Source: Aliihoeflea sp. 2WW (GTDB lineage: Bacteria; Pseudomonadota; Alphaproteobacteria; Rhizobiales; Rhizobiaceae). Taken from it: a stretch of 64,000 nt of DNA. The stretch lies in assembly GCF_000497755.1 (NCBI RefSeq), contig NZ_AYOD01000002.1:114630-178629 (forward strand), in the 5' to 3' direction. This document shows positions 9,705 to 21,093 of this stretch, in pieces (the stretch's first letter is position 1; each line of letters opens with the position of its first letter). The notes under the pieces were generated by a model, which worked only from the letters and a program-made list of their open reading frames with translations, searched no databases and was not told the origin of the DNA. The translations under genes and the position numbers were made by a program.

Positions 9705-9862
9705 ACCGTCATAACAGAGAAGGCGAGCATTTTATTTCGCTTTCCGACGCGGTCAAAGTCTTGGGAGGATGCGATCCTGGCGCGATTAACCCGCTGCCGC
9801 CTGTAACTGGAATGGATCGGACGCGTTCAAATTTGCAAGGCCTCGTGCCTTGCATTTTTTTT
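9705..9862 (+). ncRNA. Candidate small RNA ending in an intrinsic terminator
   Basis: The gap 9485-9895 has no convincing gene on either strand but contains a complete plus-strand terminator at 9835-9862. A weak promoter-like pair lies upstream (GTGACA, 17 bases, CTAGTC, ending near 9698). A transcript from about 9705 to 9862 would be ~155 nt and opposite to the surrounding operon. I recognise no known RNA family. The 5' end is a guess. Confidence 0.35.
9835..9862 (+). terminator. Rho-independent terminator, plus strand
   Basis: GCAAGGC, 5-base loop CTCGT, GCCTTGC, then A and eight T residues. The orientation is plus although all neighbouring genes are on the minus strand; read on the minus strand there is no T-run. 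It therefore implies a plus-strand transcript in this gap. Confidence 0.8.
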
Positions 9863-9895
9863 GGGCATCGAAATTAATCGATACTTGTCACGTCG

Positions 9896-10162
9896 TCAGG
9901 CGCCGGGCCCGATTCTGGGAATGTCGTCGAAGCTCCATCCGAATACGGACGTCGCCAGGTAGAAGGCGCCATAGATCAGTGCCGAGACGATGGTCGTGCG
10001 GATAACGGCTTTCAGCATGTGAGATCCCGCCGGCGCACTTGCCGTGGTGCCCAAGGTGACGTCCCCGTCTTCGTCCTGCGTGCGCAGGCCAAAGGGCAGC
10101 ATCGCGAACAGCACCGTCCACCAGATGATGAAATAGACCGCGAAAGCGGAAATCCAGGTCAT
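9896..10162 (-). CDS. DUF1467 family membrane protein
   Basis: 88 aa, function unknown. Two membrane helices are visible (residues ~4-25, starting WISAFAVYFIIWWTVLF, and ~50-72) with a short acidic linker between. This matches the DUF1467 family, which in Rhizobiales lies between mce and proS as it does here. The position behind the complex I operon is conserved by memory, but no functional link is established. Confidence 0.8.
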   Translation of the reverse strand: MTWISAFAVYFIIWWTVLFAMLPFGLRTQDEDGDVTLGTTASAPAGSHMLKAVIRTTIVSALIYGAFYLATSVFGWSFDDIPRIGPGA

Positions 10163-10265
10163 AGGTCGTCCTCATGCGGATCGCCGGCAACGGCCGCGAT
10201 CATCGGTGCCGCCTCCCCTAGCCGAACTGCACCCTTGCGCAAACGTGTCGCTTGGTCGCGCGCCG

Positions 10266-10670
<405 letters not shown>

Positions 10671-10683
10671 CGGCTCTCCCCTT

Positions 10684-10813
10684 GGTGAATGGTGAATGGT
10701 GAATGGTGAATGGTGAATGGTCGAACTGGAAGGGAACCATAGCGGTGTCAAGCGCGCCGCCGGCTCCCATTCACCATTCACTATTCACCATTCACCGCGA
10801 TTCACCATTCACC
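10684..10813. repeat. Inverted pair of heptamer repeat arrays without an enclosed gene
   Basis: 10684-10721 holds 5.4 tandem copies of GGTGAAT. 10768-10813 holds the complementary array (ATTCACC units, slightly degenerate, with a CTATTCA variant and a CGCG interruption). The 46 bases between them encode nothing. The two arrays can base-pair into a long hairpin in the rnj-mce mRNA. The same paired arrays enclose a gene at 27.5-27.9 kb. Confidence 0.9.
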
Positions 10814-10820
10814 GCCTGTC

Positions 10821-12491
10821 TCAGCGCGTGACGAACACCGTCACGATCGGCTTCTTGCCCCAGGCGTCATTCGCGGCCGAACGCACGGCGCGGCGCGCCG
10901 CCTCGGACACCATATCGAGATCCTTGCGGCGCTGGCGTGGGATGCTTTCCACCGCACCGATCGCCGCGTCCAACATGATGTCCTCGAGCGCTTCGCCCTT
11001 GGCATCCGTCTCGGCGACGCCGATGGCGACGATGTCGGGCTCGCCCGCCATCTCGTAGCGATCGTCGAGGACGACGTTGAGGACGACATGACCGGCGAAG
11101 GCCAGCTTGCGCCGGTCGCGCACGCCGACTTCCTGCTCGGTGCCGATGATGCGGCCATCCTTCATCAGGCGGCCGAAGGGCACGGTGCCGACGATCTCGG
11201 CCGCGCCCGGCGCAAGGCGGATCATGTCGCCATTGCGCACCTGCGCGACTTCCGGAATGCCCGCACTCGCGCCGAGCGCGCCCTGCGCCACCAGATGCGC
11301 TGCTTCGCCGTGCACCGGCACGAGGATGCGCGGCTTGACCCAGGAATACATCTTCAGGAGTTCGCTGCGGCGCGGATGCCCCGAGACGTGGACCAGCGCG
11401 TCTCCGTCCTCGACGATCTTGATGCCCTGCTCGATAAGCTGGTTCTTGATCTCGAGAATCGCCTTTTCATTGCCGGGAATGACGCGCGAGGAAAAGACCA
11501 CCGTGTCGCCGGCCGTCAGCGCGACATGCTTCATCTCGTCGCGCGCAAGCTTGGCGAGTGCGGCGCGCGGCTCGCCCTGGCTGCCGGTGCACAGCACGAC
11601 CACGTTCTCGCGCGGGATGTAGCCGTAGTCCTCTTCCTGCAGGAAGGGCGGCAGGCCGTCGAGATAGCCGAGTTCGCCGGCGACGTCGATAACGCGCTTC
11701 AGCGAGCGTCCGAGCACGAGCACCTGGCGCCCCGTGTCGCGCGCAGCCTCCGCGATCGAGACGATGCGGCCGACATTCGACGAGAAGGTCGTGATCGCGA
11801 CGCGGCCGACTGACTTTTCGATGACGCCGCGGATGCCTTCGCTGACGGCTTGCTCGGATGGCGAATCGCCCTCGCGCATGGCATTGGTCGAATCGCAGAT
11901 CAGCGCCGTCACACCCTCTTCGCCGATCTGGCGGAAGCGGTTCTCGTCGGTCATCGGCGGCAGGTTGGGGGCCGGGTCGAGCTTCCAGTCGCCGGTATGG
12001 ACGACCGTTCCGACCGGCGTGCGGATCGCCAGCGAAACCGGCTCGGGGATCGAGTGCGTCACGGCGACGGCCTCGATCTCGAACGGGCCGATCTTGAAGC
12101 GCTCGCCCGCCTTGTAGATGTTGACCGGCGGCTTGACGCGCACATTGTCCGAAATGCGCTTGGCCTCCAGCATCGCCGCCGAGAACGGCGTCATCCAGAC
12201 GGGCGCTTTCAGCTTCGGCCAGGTGTCGAGCAGCGCGCCGTAGTGATCCTCATGCGCGTGCGTGATGACGATGCCGCGCAACCGGTCGATCTGGCTTTCG
12301 ATGAAGCGCGTGTCCGGCAGCACCAAATCGACGCCGGGCAGCGTCGGGTCCGGGAACGTCACGCCGACATCCACCACCAGCCATTCGCGCTTGGCCGCCG
12401 GCCCGAAGCCGTAGAGCGCGAAGTTCATCCCGATTTCACCGACCCCGCCAAGCGGGCAAAAGACGAGTTCGTTCTTGTCGTCTGCCATCAA
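10821..12491 (-). CDS. rnj: Ribonuclease J
   Basis: Metallo-beta-lactamase/beta-CASP ribonuclease with endonuclease and 5'-exonuclease activities, acting in mRNA decay and rRNA maturation. 556 aa. The zinc motif THAHEDHYG (HxHxDH) is at ~80-88, and further ligands lie in VVHTGDWKLD and CDSTNA. Motif C region VHVSGHPRR and PVHGEAAHL complete the active site. The ATGATG start overlaps the birA TGA. The stop lies 8 bases before a heptamer repeat array. Confidence 0.92.
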   Translation of the reverse strand: MMADDKNELVFCPLGGVGEIGMNFALYGFGPAAKREWLVVDVGVTFPDPTLPGVDLVLPDTRFIESQIDRLRGIVITHAHEDHYGALLDTWPKLKAPVWMTPFSAAMLEAKRISDNVRVKPPVNIYKAGERFKIGPFEIEAVAVTHSIPEPVSLAIRTPVGTVVHTGDWKLDPAPNLPPMTDENRFRQIGEEGVTALICDSTNAMREGDSPSEQAVSEGIRGVIEKSVGRVAITTFSSNVGRIVSIAEAARDTGRQVLVLGRSLKRVIDVAGELGYLDGLPPFLQEEDYGYIPRENVVVLCTGSQGEPRAALAKLARDEMKHVALTAGDTVVFSSRVIPGNEKAILEIKNQLIEQGIKIVEDGDALVHVSGHPRRSELLKMYSWVKPRILVPVHGEAAHLVAQGALGASAGIPEVAQVRNGDMIRLAPGAAEIVGTVPFGRLMKDGRIIGTEQEVGVRDRRKLAFAGHVVLNVVLDDRYEMAGEPDIVAIGVAETDAKGEALEDIMLDAAIGAVESIPRQRRKDLDMVSEAARRAVRSAANDAWGKKPIVTVFVTR

Positions 12492-13330
12492 TCTCCTGCT
12501 TTCTCGTCTAGACTTGCGGAAGCGACGGCGCCGAAATGAACGTCGCCGGCCGCGATCCTGATTGTGTTTCCGTCATTTTCCCGGATGACGAACCGGCATT
12601 CCTCATCGATCGTCTCGAAGCGGCCGCGCACCACGCGTCCTTCCGCGCGCACCGCCACCTCCGATCCGAGACCCGCCGCCTTGGCGAGCCATTTTTCCCT
12701 GATGGCGCCAAGGCCGCGACCCTCGCGCCACAAACGCTCATTGTCGATCCACGCGTCGGACAGCGCCAGAAACAGCGTTTCGGCGTCGCAATCCGCACCG
12801 AGATCCTTCAGCGATGTTGCCGGATAAGGTGTTCCTTGCGGCGAGGATATCACGTTGACGCCAATACCGATGACCAACCCATAATTGTCGCCATCGAGCA
12901 TGACCGATTCCAGCAATATACCCGAAAGCTTGGCGCCATGCGCAAGCACGTCGTTCGGCCATTTGAGCTCGAACCGCCCGCCTTGTGCAGCCGAGCCGCC
13001 ATCAACGCCTACGGATATACGCGCCGCCGGAACGACTGCATCGAGTGCGTCGGCCAGCGAAAGCCCCGCGACAAAGCCAAGCGAGGCGGCATGTCTGAGT
13101 GGCACCTTCGGCCGAAGCATCAATGTCGACGACAGATTGCCGGGCGGTGTCACCCATGGACGCCCGCGCCGCCCCTTGCCACCCTGCTGGTTGGCCGAAA
13201 CAACCCACAGCGGCGCGGCGGCACCGCCAGTTGCACGCTCGAGCGCAGTCGTGTTGGTCGACACGACCGTCTCGTGGACTTCCAGCGAATATCCGGCAGC
13301 GAGCGCCGAAGGTGCAAGCGCGAATGCCAT
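12488..13330 (-). CDS. birA: Biotin--[acetyl-CoA-carboxylase] ligase
   Basis: Attaches biotin to carboxylase carrier domains. 280 aa; it lacks the N-terminal DNA-binding domain of E. coli BirA, so it is the monofunctional ligase. The adenylate-binding loop GRRGRPW, the KWPNDVL motif and GIGVNV are all present; the C-terminal small domain follows. It starts 4 bases after nuoN ends and its stop overlaps rnj. The place between nuoN and rnj is typical of Rhizobiales. Confidence 0.93.
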   Translation of the reverse strand: MAFALAPSALAAGYSLEVHETVVSTNTTALERATGGAAAPLWVVSANQQGGKGRRGRPWVTPPGNLSSTLMLRPKVPLRHAASLGFVAGLSLADALDAVVPAARISVGVDGGSAAQGGRFELKWPNDVLAHGAKLSGILLESVMLDGDNYGLVIGIGVNVISSPQGTPYPATSLKDLGADCDAETLFLALSDAWIDNERLWREGRGLGAIREKWLAKAAGLGSEVAVRAEGRVVRGRFETIDEECRFVIRENDGNTIRIAAGDVHFGAVASASLDEKAGD

Positions 13331-13334
13331 GCCG

Positions 13335-14771
13335 TCAGAAGAAGCTGCGCGCGGCGGCCTCGGCCATGGTGCCGATCGGGCCGCCGATCAGCACGTAGAA
13401 CAGAACGAACGCGCCGGACGCGCCGAGGACGAGGCGCAGTTCGCCCGCCATCGGCACGAAACCACCCGCCGGCTCGTCGAACCACATCAGCTTGATGATG
13501 CGCAGATAGTAGTAGGCGCCGACGACAGAGGCGATGACGCCGATGATCGCCAGCGGATAGAGCTGCGCTTCGATCGCGGCGAGGAAGACGTACCACTTGC
13601 CCCAGAAGCCTGCGAGCGGCGGGATGCCGGCGAGCGAGAACATCAGGATCGTCAGCAGCGTCGCCATGACGGGATTGGTCGAGGACAGGCCCGCCAGTTC
13701 GTCGATCTGTTCGACATGGCCGTCCTTGCGGCGCATGGCGAGGATGAAGGCGAAGGTGCCGAGCGTCATGGCGAGATAGATCAGCATGTAGATCGCCACG
13801 CCGCGCACGCCTGCCTGGCTGTTCGCGGCAAGGCCGACCAGCGCGAAGCCCATATGGGCGATCGACGAATAGGCCATCAGGCGCTTGATGTTGCGCTGGC
13901 CGATCGCGGCGAAGGCGCCGAGCGCCATCGAGGCGATCGAAATGAAGACGATGATCTGCTGCCAGTCCGGCGCGACCGGCTGGAATGCACCGACCGTGAC
14001 GCGCACCAGAAGCGCCATGGCGGCGATCTTGGGCGCGGCGGCGAAGAAGGCCGTCACCGGCGTCGGCGCGCCTTCATAGACGTCCGGCGTCCACATGTGG
14101 AACGGGACGGCAGAGATCTTGAAGGCAAGGCCTGCGAGTACGAAGACGAGACCGAAGACGAGACCGAGCGAGCGTTCGCCACCGGACAGCGCGGCCGCGA
14201 TCTCGGTGAAGCCGGTATTGCCCGTATAGCCGTAAACCAGCGAGATGCCGTAGAGCAGCATGCCCGAGGACAGCGCGCCGAGGACGAAGTATTTCAGGCC
14301 GGCTTCCGTCGAGCGAACATTGTCGCGGTTGAAGGCGGCGACGACGTAGAGCGCGAGCGACTGCAGTTCGAGGCCCATATAGAGCGTCAGCATGTCGTTT
14401 GCCGACACCATGACCATCATGCCGAGCGTCGCCAGCATGATCAGGACGGGATATTCGAACTTGTCGAACTTCTCCGCCTTGGCGAAGCCGACCGACATGA
14501 CCAGCGTCACGACGGCGCCGATGACGGTCAGCACCTTCATGAACCGGGAGAACGTGTCGGCGACGAACGCGCCCGCGAAGCCCTCGCCATAGTCCGAGAA
14601 GAGCAGCATCCACGCGCCGACGCCGATCAGCACCGCGACGGCAAGTCCCGTCACCGTCATGTTTGCGCGCGGCCCCGAAAAGACGCCGATCATCAGGAGA
14701 ACCATGGCGCCGACCGCCATGATGATCTCCGGCGTGACGAGGGCGAGGCTCTGGGACAGGTCTAGGGTCAT
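13335..14771 (-). CDS. nuoN: NADH-quinone oxidoreductase subunit N
   Basis: Antiporter-like proton-pumping membrane subunit of complex I, 478 aa with about 14 membrane helices. Characteristic segments include [14 protein letters not shown] (first conserved Glu region) and [14 protein letters not shown]. It is the last structural nuo gene of the operon, 15 bases after nuoM. Confidence 0.95.
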   Translation of the reverse strand: MTLDLSQSLALVTPEIIMAVGAMVLLMIGVFSGPRANMTVTGLAVAVLIGVGAWMLLFSDYGEGFAGAFVADTFSRFMKVLTVIGAVVTLVMSVGFAKAEKFDKFEYPVLIMLATLGMMVMVSANDMLTLYMGLELQSLALYVVAAFNRDNVRSTEAGLKYFVLGALSSGMLLYGISLVYGYTGNTGFTEIAAALSGGERSLGLVFGLVFVLAGLAFKISAVPFHMWTPDVYEGAPTPVTAFFAAAPKIAAMALLVRVTVGAFQPVAPDWQQIIVFISIASMALGAFAAIGQRNIKRLMAYSSIAHMGFALVGLAANSQAGVRGVAIYMLIYLAMTLGTFAFILAMRRKDGHVEQIDELAGLSSTNPVMATLLTILMFSLAGIPPLAGFWGKWYVFLAAIEAQLYPLAIIGVIASVVGAYYYLRIIKLMWFDEPAGGFVPMAGELRLVLGASGAFVLFYVLIGGPIGTMAEAAARSFF

Positions 14772-14786
14772 GGTCTTTTCCGCGCC

Positions 14787-16316
14787 TTACTGCTGCGCTG
14801 CGGTCTGAAGGCCGTCGGCCGCGGCAGCTTCCGCCGCTTCGATCGACAGGTTCACATTGTTGACGAGCGCCTCCACCGAGGCGGCGGTCACGTCGAGGAT
14901 CGGGGCCGGGTAGACGCCGAAGAGGATGACGAGCGCGACGAGCGGATAGATGATCGCCTTCTCGCGTCCCGACAGGTCGAGCAGCCCCTTGAGGCTCTCC
15001 TTGGTCAGCGCACCGTAGATGACGCGGCGATAGAGCCACAGCGCATAGGCGGCCGACAGGATCACGCCGAGCGTCGCGACGAGTGCCACCAGCGTATTGA
15101 CCTGGAACACGCCGAGCAGCGTCAGGAACTCACCGACGAAGCCGGACGTGCCTGGCAGACCGACATTCGCCATCGTCAGGATCAGGAACACCACCGCATA
15201 TTTCGGCATGTTGTTGACGAGGCCGCCATAGGCGGAAATCTCGCGGGTGTGCATCCGGTCGTAGACGACGCCGACGCACAGGAACAGCGCGCCCGAGACG
15301 AGACCGTGGCTGAGCATCTGGAAGATGCCGCCCTGGATGCCTTCCGGGTTCATCGCGAAGATGCCCATTGTCACGTAGCCCATATGGGCCACCGACGAAT
15401 AGGCGATCAGCTTCTTGATATCTTCCTGCATCAGCGCGACGAGCGAGGTGTAGACGATCGCGATCGCCGACAGCCAGAAGATCAGCGGCTGGAAGTAGAT
15501 CGACGCATCCGTGAACATCGGCAGCGAGAAACGCAGGAAGCCGTAGCCGCCCATCTTCAAAAGGACGGCGGCGAGGATCACCGAACCGGCCGTCGGCGCT
15601 TCGACATGCGCGTCGGGGAGCCAGGTATGGACCGGCCACATCGGCATCTTCACCGCGAAGGAGGCGAAGAAGGCGAGCCACAGCCATTGCTGCATGCCGA
15701 CGGGGAAGTCGTGCGTCATCAGCGTCGGGATGTCGGTGGTGCCGGCTTCCCAGAACATCGCCATGATGGCGAGCATCATCAGGACCGAGCCGAGGAGCGT
15801 GTAGAGGAAGAACTTGAACGAGGCATAGACGCGCCGCTTGCCGCCCCACACGCCGATGATGATGAACATCGGAATCAGCACGGCTTCGAAGAAGACGTAG
15901 AAGAGCACGAGATCGAGCGCGCAGAAGACGCCGATCATCAGCGTTTCCAGGATCAGGAACGCGATCATGTATTCCTTGATGCGCTTCTCGATCGCGTGCC
16001 ACGAGGCCAGGATGCAGATTGGCATCAGGAAGGTCGTCAGGATGACGAACAGCATCGAAATGCCATCGACGCCCAGATGATAGGAAATGCCCGAATCGAG
16101 CCAGTCCACCTTCTCGACCATCTGGAAGCCGGGATCGGCATTGTCGAAACCGAGCCAGATGAAGATCGAGAGCAGGAAGGTGAAGACGGTCGTCAGGAGC
16201 GCGACGTTGCGGATGTTGCGCCGCGCGGAATTCCCCTCGTCCCGGATCAGGAGGATCAGGAACGCGCCGACCAGCGGCAGGAAGGTGACCGTGGAAAGAA
16301 TGGGCCAGTCGGTCAT
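14787..16316 (-). CDS. nuoM: NADH-quinone oxidoreductase subunit M
   Basis: Antiporter-like proton-pumping subunit, 509 aa, ~14 membrane helices. The key helix-5 glutamate lies in [12 protein letters not shown] and the broken-helix region in [21 protein letters not shown] is chosen as start because its ATG overlaps the nuoL stop (ATGA); the frame extends nine codons further upstream into nuoL. Confidence 0.95.
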   Translation of the reverse strand: MTDWPILSTVTFLPLVGAFLILLIRDEGNSARRNIRNVALLTTVFTFLLSIFIWLGFDNADPGFQMVEKVDWLDSGISYHLGVDGISMLFVILTTFLMPICILASWHAIEKRIKEYMIAFLILETLMIGVFCALDLVLFYVFFEAVLIPMFIIIGVWGGKRRVYASFKFFLYTLLGSVLMMLAIMAMFWEAGTTDIPTLMTHDFPVGMQQWLWLAFFASFAVKMPMWPVHTWLPDAHVEAPTAGSVILAAVLLKMGGYGFLRFSLPMFTDASIYFQPLIFWLSAIAIVYTSLVALMQEDIKKLIAYSSVAHMGYVTMGIFAMNPEGIQGGIFQMLSHGLVSGALFLCVGVVYDRMHTREISAYGGLVNNMPKYAVVFLILTMANVGLPGTSGFVGEFLTLLGVFQVNTLVALVATLGVILSAAYALWLYRRVIYGALTKESLKGLLDLSGREKAIIYPLVALVILFGVYPAPILDVTAASVEALVNNVNLSIEAAEAAAADGLQTAAQQ

Positions 16317-18301
16317 CAGAAGGAGCTCCCGAGCATCATCCACGTGACGAGCGCGGCGATGCCAATCATCATGGCGAAGGCGTAGTGGTAGAGGTAGCCG
16401 GTCTGCAGCTTGACGACGCGGTTGGTGACATCGACGACGCGCGCGGAGATGCCGTCAGGCCCAAGCCCGTCGATCACCTTGCCGTCACCGGTCTTCCACA
16501 GGAAGCGGCCGAGACGCATGGCGGGACGCACGAACAGGAAGTCGTAGAGCTCGTCGAAATACCACTTGTTCAACAGGAACTGGTAGAGGCCGTGATGGCG
16601 CGCTGCCAGTTCACGCGGCTTTTCGGGCGAGCGGATGTAGAACTCGTAGGCCGTCAGGAAGCCGATGACCATGGCGAGGAACGGCGACGCCTTCACCCAG
16701 AACGGGACTTCGTGGAATTCGTGGAGAATGTGGTTCTCCTCGGCCATGAAGATCGCGCCCTTCCAGAAGGCATCGTAGCTGTCGCCGACGAAGACGCCGT
16801 AGAAGAGCACGCCCGCAAACAACGCGCCGACGGCTAGGATGTAGAGCGGCACCAGCATGACCGGCGGCGATTCATGCACGTGGTGCATGACGTCGGCGGT
16901 CGCCCGCGGCTTGCCGTGGAAGGTCATGAAGATTAGGCGCCACGAATAGAAGCTGGTGAAGACGGCGGCGATGACGAGCAGCACGAAGGCGGGACCGGCG
17001 AACGCGTTGTGCGCGGCAAATGCGCCCTCGACGATCGCGTCCTTGGAGAAGAAGCCGGCGGTACCGATCATGGTCGCGGGAATGCCCACGCCCGTCAGCG
17101 CGATCGTGCCGATGATCATCATCCAGTAGGTGCGGGGGATGAGCCGGCGCAGACCGCCCATGCGGCGCATGTCCTGCTCGTCCGAGACGGCGTGGATGAC
17201 GGAGCCCGACCCCAGGAACAGCAGCGCCTTGAAGAAGGCGTGCGTGAACAGGTGGAAGATCGCAGCGGCGTAGAAGCCGGTGCCGATCGCCACGAACATG
17301 TAGCCGAGCTGCGAACAGGTCGAATAGGCGATGACGCGCTTGATGTCGTTCTGGACGAGGCCGACGGTCGCGGCGAAGAAGGCCGTGATCGCGCCGATGA
17401 AGGTGACGACGAGCAGTGCGGTGTGGCTGAGCTCGAACACCGGCGACAGGCGCGACAGCATGAAGACGCCGGCGGTGACCATGGTGGCGGCATGGATCAG
17501 CGCGGAGACCGGCGTCGGGCCTTCCATCGCGTCCGGCAGCCAAGTGTGCAGCGGAACCTGCGCCGACTTGCCCATCGCGCCCATGAAGAGCAGCAGGCAG
17601 ATGACGGTGACGGCAGTCGTCTGTTTGAGGCCATAGCCGAGGAAGTTCAGCACCACCGGCCCGGCTTCTGCACCCTCGACCGGCGCCATCGTGGCGGCAG
17701 TTGCGAAGATGGTGTCGAAATTGACCGAGCCGAACAGCACGAACAGCCCGAAAATGCCGAGCAGGAAGCCGAAATCGCCGACACGGTTGACGACGAAGGC
17801 CTTGATCGCAGCCGCGTTCGCCGACGGCTTCTTGTACCAGAAACCGATCAGCAGATAGGACGCGAGGCCGACGCCTTCCCAGCCGAAGAACATCTGGATC
17901 AGATTGTCCGACGTCACCAGCATGAGCATGGCGAAGGTGAAGAGCGACAGGTATGCGAAGAAGCGCGGCCGATGCGGGTCGTGGTGCATGTAGCCGATCG
18001 AATAGATGTGGACGAGCGCCGACACCGTGTTCACAACGACGAGCATCACCGCCGTCAGCGTGTCGATCCTCAGCGCCCAGGACACGTCCAGCGCGCCCGA
18101 CTGGATGAAGCGCAGCACCGGTACGGTGAAGCTTTCCGTGTCGCCGAGCGCGACCTGGAAGAACGCGACCCAGGACAGGACCGCCGAGATCACCAGGAAA
18201 CCGGACGTCACATATTCCGACGCCTTGGCACCGATCGCGCGGCCACCGAGGCCCGCGATCAGGAAGCCGAGAAGCGGAAGAAAGACGATGGCGTGATACA
18301 T
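16316..18301 (-). CDS. nuoL: NADH-quinone oxidoreductase subunit L
   Basis: The largest antiporter-like subunit, 661 aa, with the long C-terminal lateral helix that ties the membrane arm together. Visible signatures are [40 protein letters not shown] and [16 protein letters not shown]. It starts 7 bases after nuoK and its stop overlaps nuoM. Confidence 0.96.
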   Translation of the reverse strand: MYHAIVFLPLLGFLIAGLGGRAIGAKASEYVTSGFLVISAVLSWVAFFQVALGDTESFTVPVLRFIQSGALDVSWALRIDTLTAVMLVVVNTVSALVHIYSIGYMHHDPHRPRFFAYLSLFTFAMLMLVTSDNLIQMFFGWEGVGLASYLLIGFWYKKPSANAAAIKAFVVNRVGDFGFLLGIFGLFVLFGSVNFDTIFATAATMAPVEGAEAGPVVLNFLGYGLKQTTAVTVICLLLFMGAMGKSAQVPLHTWLPDAMEGPTPVSALIHAATMVTAGVFMLSRLSPVFELSHTALLVVTFIGAITAFFAATVGLVQNDIKRVIAYSTCSQLGYMFVAIGTGFYAAAIFHLFTHAFFKALLFLGSGSVIHAVSDEQDMRRMGGLRRLIPRTYWMMIIGTIALTGVGIPATMIGTAGFFSKDAIVEGAFAAHNAFAGPAFVLLVIAAVFTSFYSWRLIFMTFHGKPRATADVMHHVHESPPVMLVPLYILAVGALFAGVLFYGVFVGDSYDAFWKGAIFMAEENHILHEFHEVPFWVKASPFLAMVIGFLTAYEFYIRSPEKPRELAARHHGLYQFLLNKWYFDELYDFLFVRPAMRLGRFLWKTGDGKVIDGLGPDGISARVVDVTNRVVKLQTGYLYHYAFAMMIGIAALVTWMMLGSSF

Positions 18302-18308
18302 GAGCCCC

Positions 18309-18617
18309 TCAGCCCTTCATCAGATTGACGTCTTCGACCGCGATCGAGCCACGGTTGCGGAAGAAGACGACGAGAATTGCAAGACCGATGGCGGCTTCCG
18401 CCGCGGCGACCGTCAGGATGAACAGCGCGAACACCTGGCCGACCATGTCGCCCAGCGCGGCGGAGAACGCGACGAAATTGATGTTGACGGCGAGCAGGAT
18501 CAGCTCGACCGACATCAGGATGACGATGACGTTCTTGCGGTTCAGGAAGATGCCGAAGACGCCGAGCGTGAAGAGCAGCGCCGAGACGGTCAGATAATGC
18601 GCGATGCCGATTTCCAT
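18309..18617 (-). CDS. nuoK: NADH-quinone oxidoreductase subunit K
   Basis: 102-aa three-helix subunit of the proton path. The conserved glutamate is in [13 protein letters not shown], and a second lies in [10 protein letters not shown]. The ATG at 18617 overlaps the nuoJ stop; a TTG one codon earlier is less likely. Confidence 0.95.
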   Translation of the reverse strand: MEIGIAHYLTVSALLFTLGVFGIFLNRKNVIVILMSVELILLAVNINFVAFSAALGDMVGQVFALFILTVAAAEAAIGLAILVVFFRNRGSIAVEDVNLMKG

Positions 18618-19237
18618 CAAAGACCCCTGCCCGTTTCGACCTTCTTGACCTCGATCGCGGTTTCCGGCGTGCGTCGAACCTGCGTGGCGATGTCCTGCCG
18701 CTTGACGCCGGGCTTGTGGTGCAGCGTGAGGACGATCGCGCCGATCATGGCGACGAGCAGGATCAGCCCGGCGATCTGGAAGAAGTAGATGTAGTCCGTG
18801 TAGAGAATGTCGCCGAGCGCAGCCGTATTGTGGCGCGTTGCGGCGTCGGGAATGGGCTGCGCGATCTGCGCACCGATTTCAGGCGCGAACGCGTAGCCGC
18901 CGGCGACGATGATCAGCTCCGCCGCGAGAATGATGCCGACGAGCCCGCCCACCGGCGCATAGTGCAGCGCGCCGCGCTTCAGGCTGGCGAAGTCGACGTC
19001 CAGCATCATAACGACGAACAGGAACAGAACCGCCACGGCGCCGACATAAACGATGAGCAGGATCATCGCGAGGAACTCGGCGCCCGTCAAAAGGAACAGC
19101 CCGGCCGCGTTGAAGAAGGTCAGGATCAGATAAAGGACGGAATGCACGGGATTGCGGGACGCAATCACCATGAATGCCGCGCCCACCGCTATGAAGGCGA
19201 ACACGTAGAAGAAGATCGCCTCTAGTCCTGTCAGCAT
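18617..19237 (-). CDS. nuoJ: NADH-quinone oxidoreductase subunit J
   Basis: 206 aa, five membrane helices, including the conserved [22 protein letters not shown] segment (here [18 protein letters not shown]). The C-terminal ~40 residues are polar. It starts 114 bases after nuoI ends, one of the larger gaps in the operon, in which I see no gene. Confidence 0.95.
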   Translation of the reverse strand: MLTGLEAIFFYVFAFIAVGAAFMVIASRNPVHSVLYLILTFFNAAGLFLLTGAEFLAMILLIVYVGAVAVLFLFVVMMLDVDFASLKRGALHYAPVGGLVGIILAAELIIVAGGYAFAPEIGAQIAQPIPDAATRHNTAALGDILYTDYIYFFQIAGLILLVAMIGAIVLTLHHKPGVKRQDIATQVRRTPETAIEVKKVETGRGL

Positions 19238-19351
19238 GGGTTCCCCCGGATTTCATCGAAGGCCGGGCATCATCCCGGCATTGGCGTCGGCCTGCATCCG
19301 AAGCCGCGTGTCTCTTAGACGGAAGGTGTGCTTCCGTCCACTCTCCAAGCC

Positions 19352-19843
19352 TCAGCGATAGGGCGAGTCGATCGCGATGTTGCGCGCCAGTTCGCGCTCC
19401 CACCGGTCGCCATTCGCGAGCAGCTTGTCCTTGTCGTAATAGAGCTCCTCACGGGTCTCCGTGGCGAACTCGAAATTGGGCCCCTCGACGATGGCGTCGA
19501 CCGGGCAGGCTTCCTGGCAAAAGCCGCAATAGATGCACTTCACCATATCGATGTCGTAGCGCACGGTGCGGCGCGTGCCGTCATTGCGACGCGGACCGGC
19601 CTCGATGGTGATGGCCTGCGCCGGGCAGATCGCCTCGCACAGCTTGCACGCGATGCAGCGCTCCTCGCCGTTCGGATAGCGGCGCAGCGCATGTTCGCCG
19701 CGAAAGCGCGCGCTCGTCGGCCCCTTCTCGAACGGATAGTTGAGCGTGCCCTTAGGCGCGAAGAACTGCCGCATCGACAGGAAAAAGGCCTTCACGAACT
19801 CCAGAAGGAGCAGCGATTTCGCGGCCTGGGCAAGAGCTGACAT
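19352..19843 (-). CDS. nuoI: NADH-quinone oxidoreductase subunit I
   Basis: 163-aa peripheral subunit carrying two [4Fe-4S] clusters (N6a, N6b) between NuoG and NuoB. The two ferredoxin motifs are [12 protein letters not shown] and [12 protein letters not shown]. The start [10 protein letters not shown] gives normal family length. It follows the 63-aa membrane protein by 2 bases. Confidence 0.96.
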   Translation of the reverse strand: MSALAQAAKSLLLLEFVKAFFLSMRQFFAPKGTLNYPFEKGPTSARFRGEHALRRYPNGEERCIACKLCEAICPAQAITIEAGPRRNDGTRRTVRYDIDMVKCIYCGFCQEACPVDAIVEGPNFEFATETREELYYDKDKLLANGDRWERELARNIAIDSPYR

Positions 19844-19845
19844 CT

Positions 19846-20037
19846 TCAGTCTCCGAACACGTACGGGGCTACGAAGTAGCCGATGACCGGGAGCAGCACC
19901 AACTGGGTGAACCCGGCAACATTGAGTGCGGTCTTCGTCTCGGCAAGATCGACGCGCGTGGCCAGAAGCCGCAGGAAGGCGAAATCGACGAGCGCGATTC
20001 CCAATCCCACGAGGCCTCCGATCAACGCGATGCTCAT
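19846..20037 (-). CDS. Small membrane protein between nuoH and nuoI
   Basis: 63 aa beginning [20 protein letters not shown], with two membrane helices (residues ~2-25 and ~38-58) separated by an acidic turn ([10 protein letters not shown]). Its ATG overlaps the nuoH stop and it ends 2 bases before nuoI, so it is translated as part of the complex I operon. It is not one of the 14 bacterial core subunits. I recall similarly placed unnamed ORFs in other alphaproteobacterial nuo clusters; a role in assembly or as a supernumerary subunit is inference. Confidence 0.8.
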   Translation of the reverse strand: MSIALIGGLVGLGIALVDFAFLRLLATRVDLAETKTALNVAGFTQLVLLPVIGYFVAPYVFGD

Positions 20038-21083
20038 GCCGCCATCGCTTCCCACAATTTGATGAAGCTCGCGGTCGCGACGACCATGAAGAGCGAGATC
20101 GGCAGGAACACCTTCCAGCCAAGGCGCATCAACTGGTCGTAGCGGTAGCGCGGCACGAACGCCTTCACCATGGCGAACATGAAGAAGACGAAGCAGACTT
20201 TGATCAGGAACCAGATGACGCCCGGGACCCAGGTGAACGGCGCGAAGTCGAAGGGCGGCAGCCATCCACCGAGAAACAGGATCGTCGTCAGCGCGCACAT
20301 CAGCACGATCGCGACATATTCGCCAAGGAAGAAGAGCAGGAACGGCGTCGAGGAATATTCGATCATGTGACCGGCGACGAGTTCCGATTCGGCTTCCACA
20401 AGGTCGAAGGGCGGCCGGTTCGTCTCGGCCAGGGCCGAGATGAAGAAGATCACGAACATCGGGAACAGCACGATGAAGTGCCAGTCCAGGAAAGAGCCCG
20501 GCAGTCCGAGCATCGTTCCGAGGCCGGTCTGCTGCGCCAATACGATGTGCGTCAGGTTCAACGAGCCGACGAGCAGCAGGACCGTGACGATGACGAAGCC
20601 GATCGAGACCTCGTAGGACACCATCTGCGCGGCCGAGCGCAGCGCGCCGAGAAACGGATACTTCGAGTTCGAGGCCCAGCCGCCCATCAGCACGCCGTAG
20701 ACTTCAAGAGATGCGATGGCGAAGACGAACAGGATGCCGACATTGACGTCGGCGATCGCCCAGCCATTGGCGACCGGGATCACCGCCCAGGCCGATATCG
20801 CCAGAACAGCCGTCACCAGCGGGGCGAGCAGGAACACGCCCTTGTTGGCGCCGGACGGGATGACCGGCTCCTTGAAGACGAATTTCAACAGGTCGGCGAA
20901 GGCCTGCAAAAGGCCCCACGGACCAACGACGTTCGGGCCGCGGCGAAGCTGCACCGCCGCCCAGATTTTGCGGTCGGCATAAAGCAGATACGCGACGAGG
21001 ATCAGAAGAACGACGATCAGCACGACAGACTGAAGCAGAATCAGCAGGCCGGGGCCGACATAGGTCGAGAAAAAAGTGTCCAT
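20034..21083 (-). CDS. nuoH: NADH-quinone oxidoreductase subunit H
   Basis: 349-aa, eight-helix subunit forming much of the quinone chamber and the joint between the two arms. Visible signatures: [18 protein letters not shown] near the N-terminus and the acidic loop [20 protein letters not shown]. It starts 10 bases after nuoG ends. Confidence 0.96.
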   Translation of the reverse strand: MDTFFSTYVGPGLLILLQSVVLIVVLLILVAYLLYADRKIWAAVQLRRGPNVVGPWGLLQAFADLLKFVFKEPVIPSGANKGVFLLAPLVTAVLAISAWAVIPVANGWAIADVNVGILFVFAIASLEVYGVLMGGWASNSKYPFLGALRSAAQMVSYEVSIGFVIVTVLLLVGSLNLTHIVLAQQTGLGTMLGLPGSFLDWHFIVLFPMFVIFFISALAETNRPPFDLVEAESELVAGHMIEYSSTPFLLFFLGEYVAIVLMCALTTILFLGGWLPPFDFAPFTWVPGVIWFLIKVCFVFFMFAMVKAFVPRYRYDQLMRLGWKVFLPISLFMVVATASFIKLWEAMAA

Positions 21084-21093
21084 TGCCCCTGCC

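Noticed and set aside
10671..10781. N-terminal extension of mce with a repeating [14 protein letters not shown] translation
   Set aside because: This is merely heptamer repeat DNA read in frame; the true start has its own ribosome site and gives family length.
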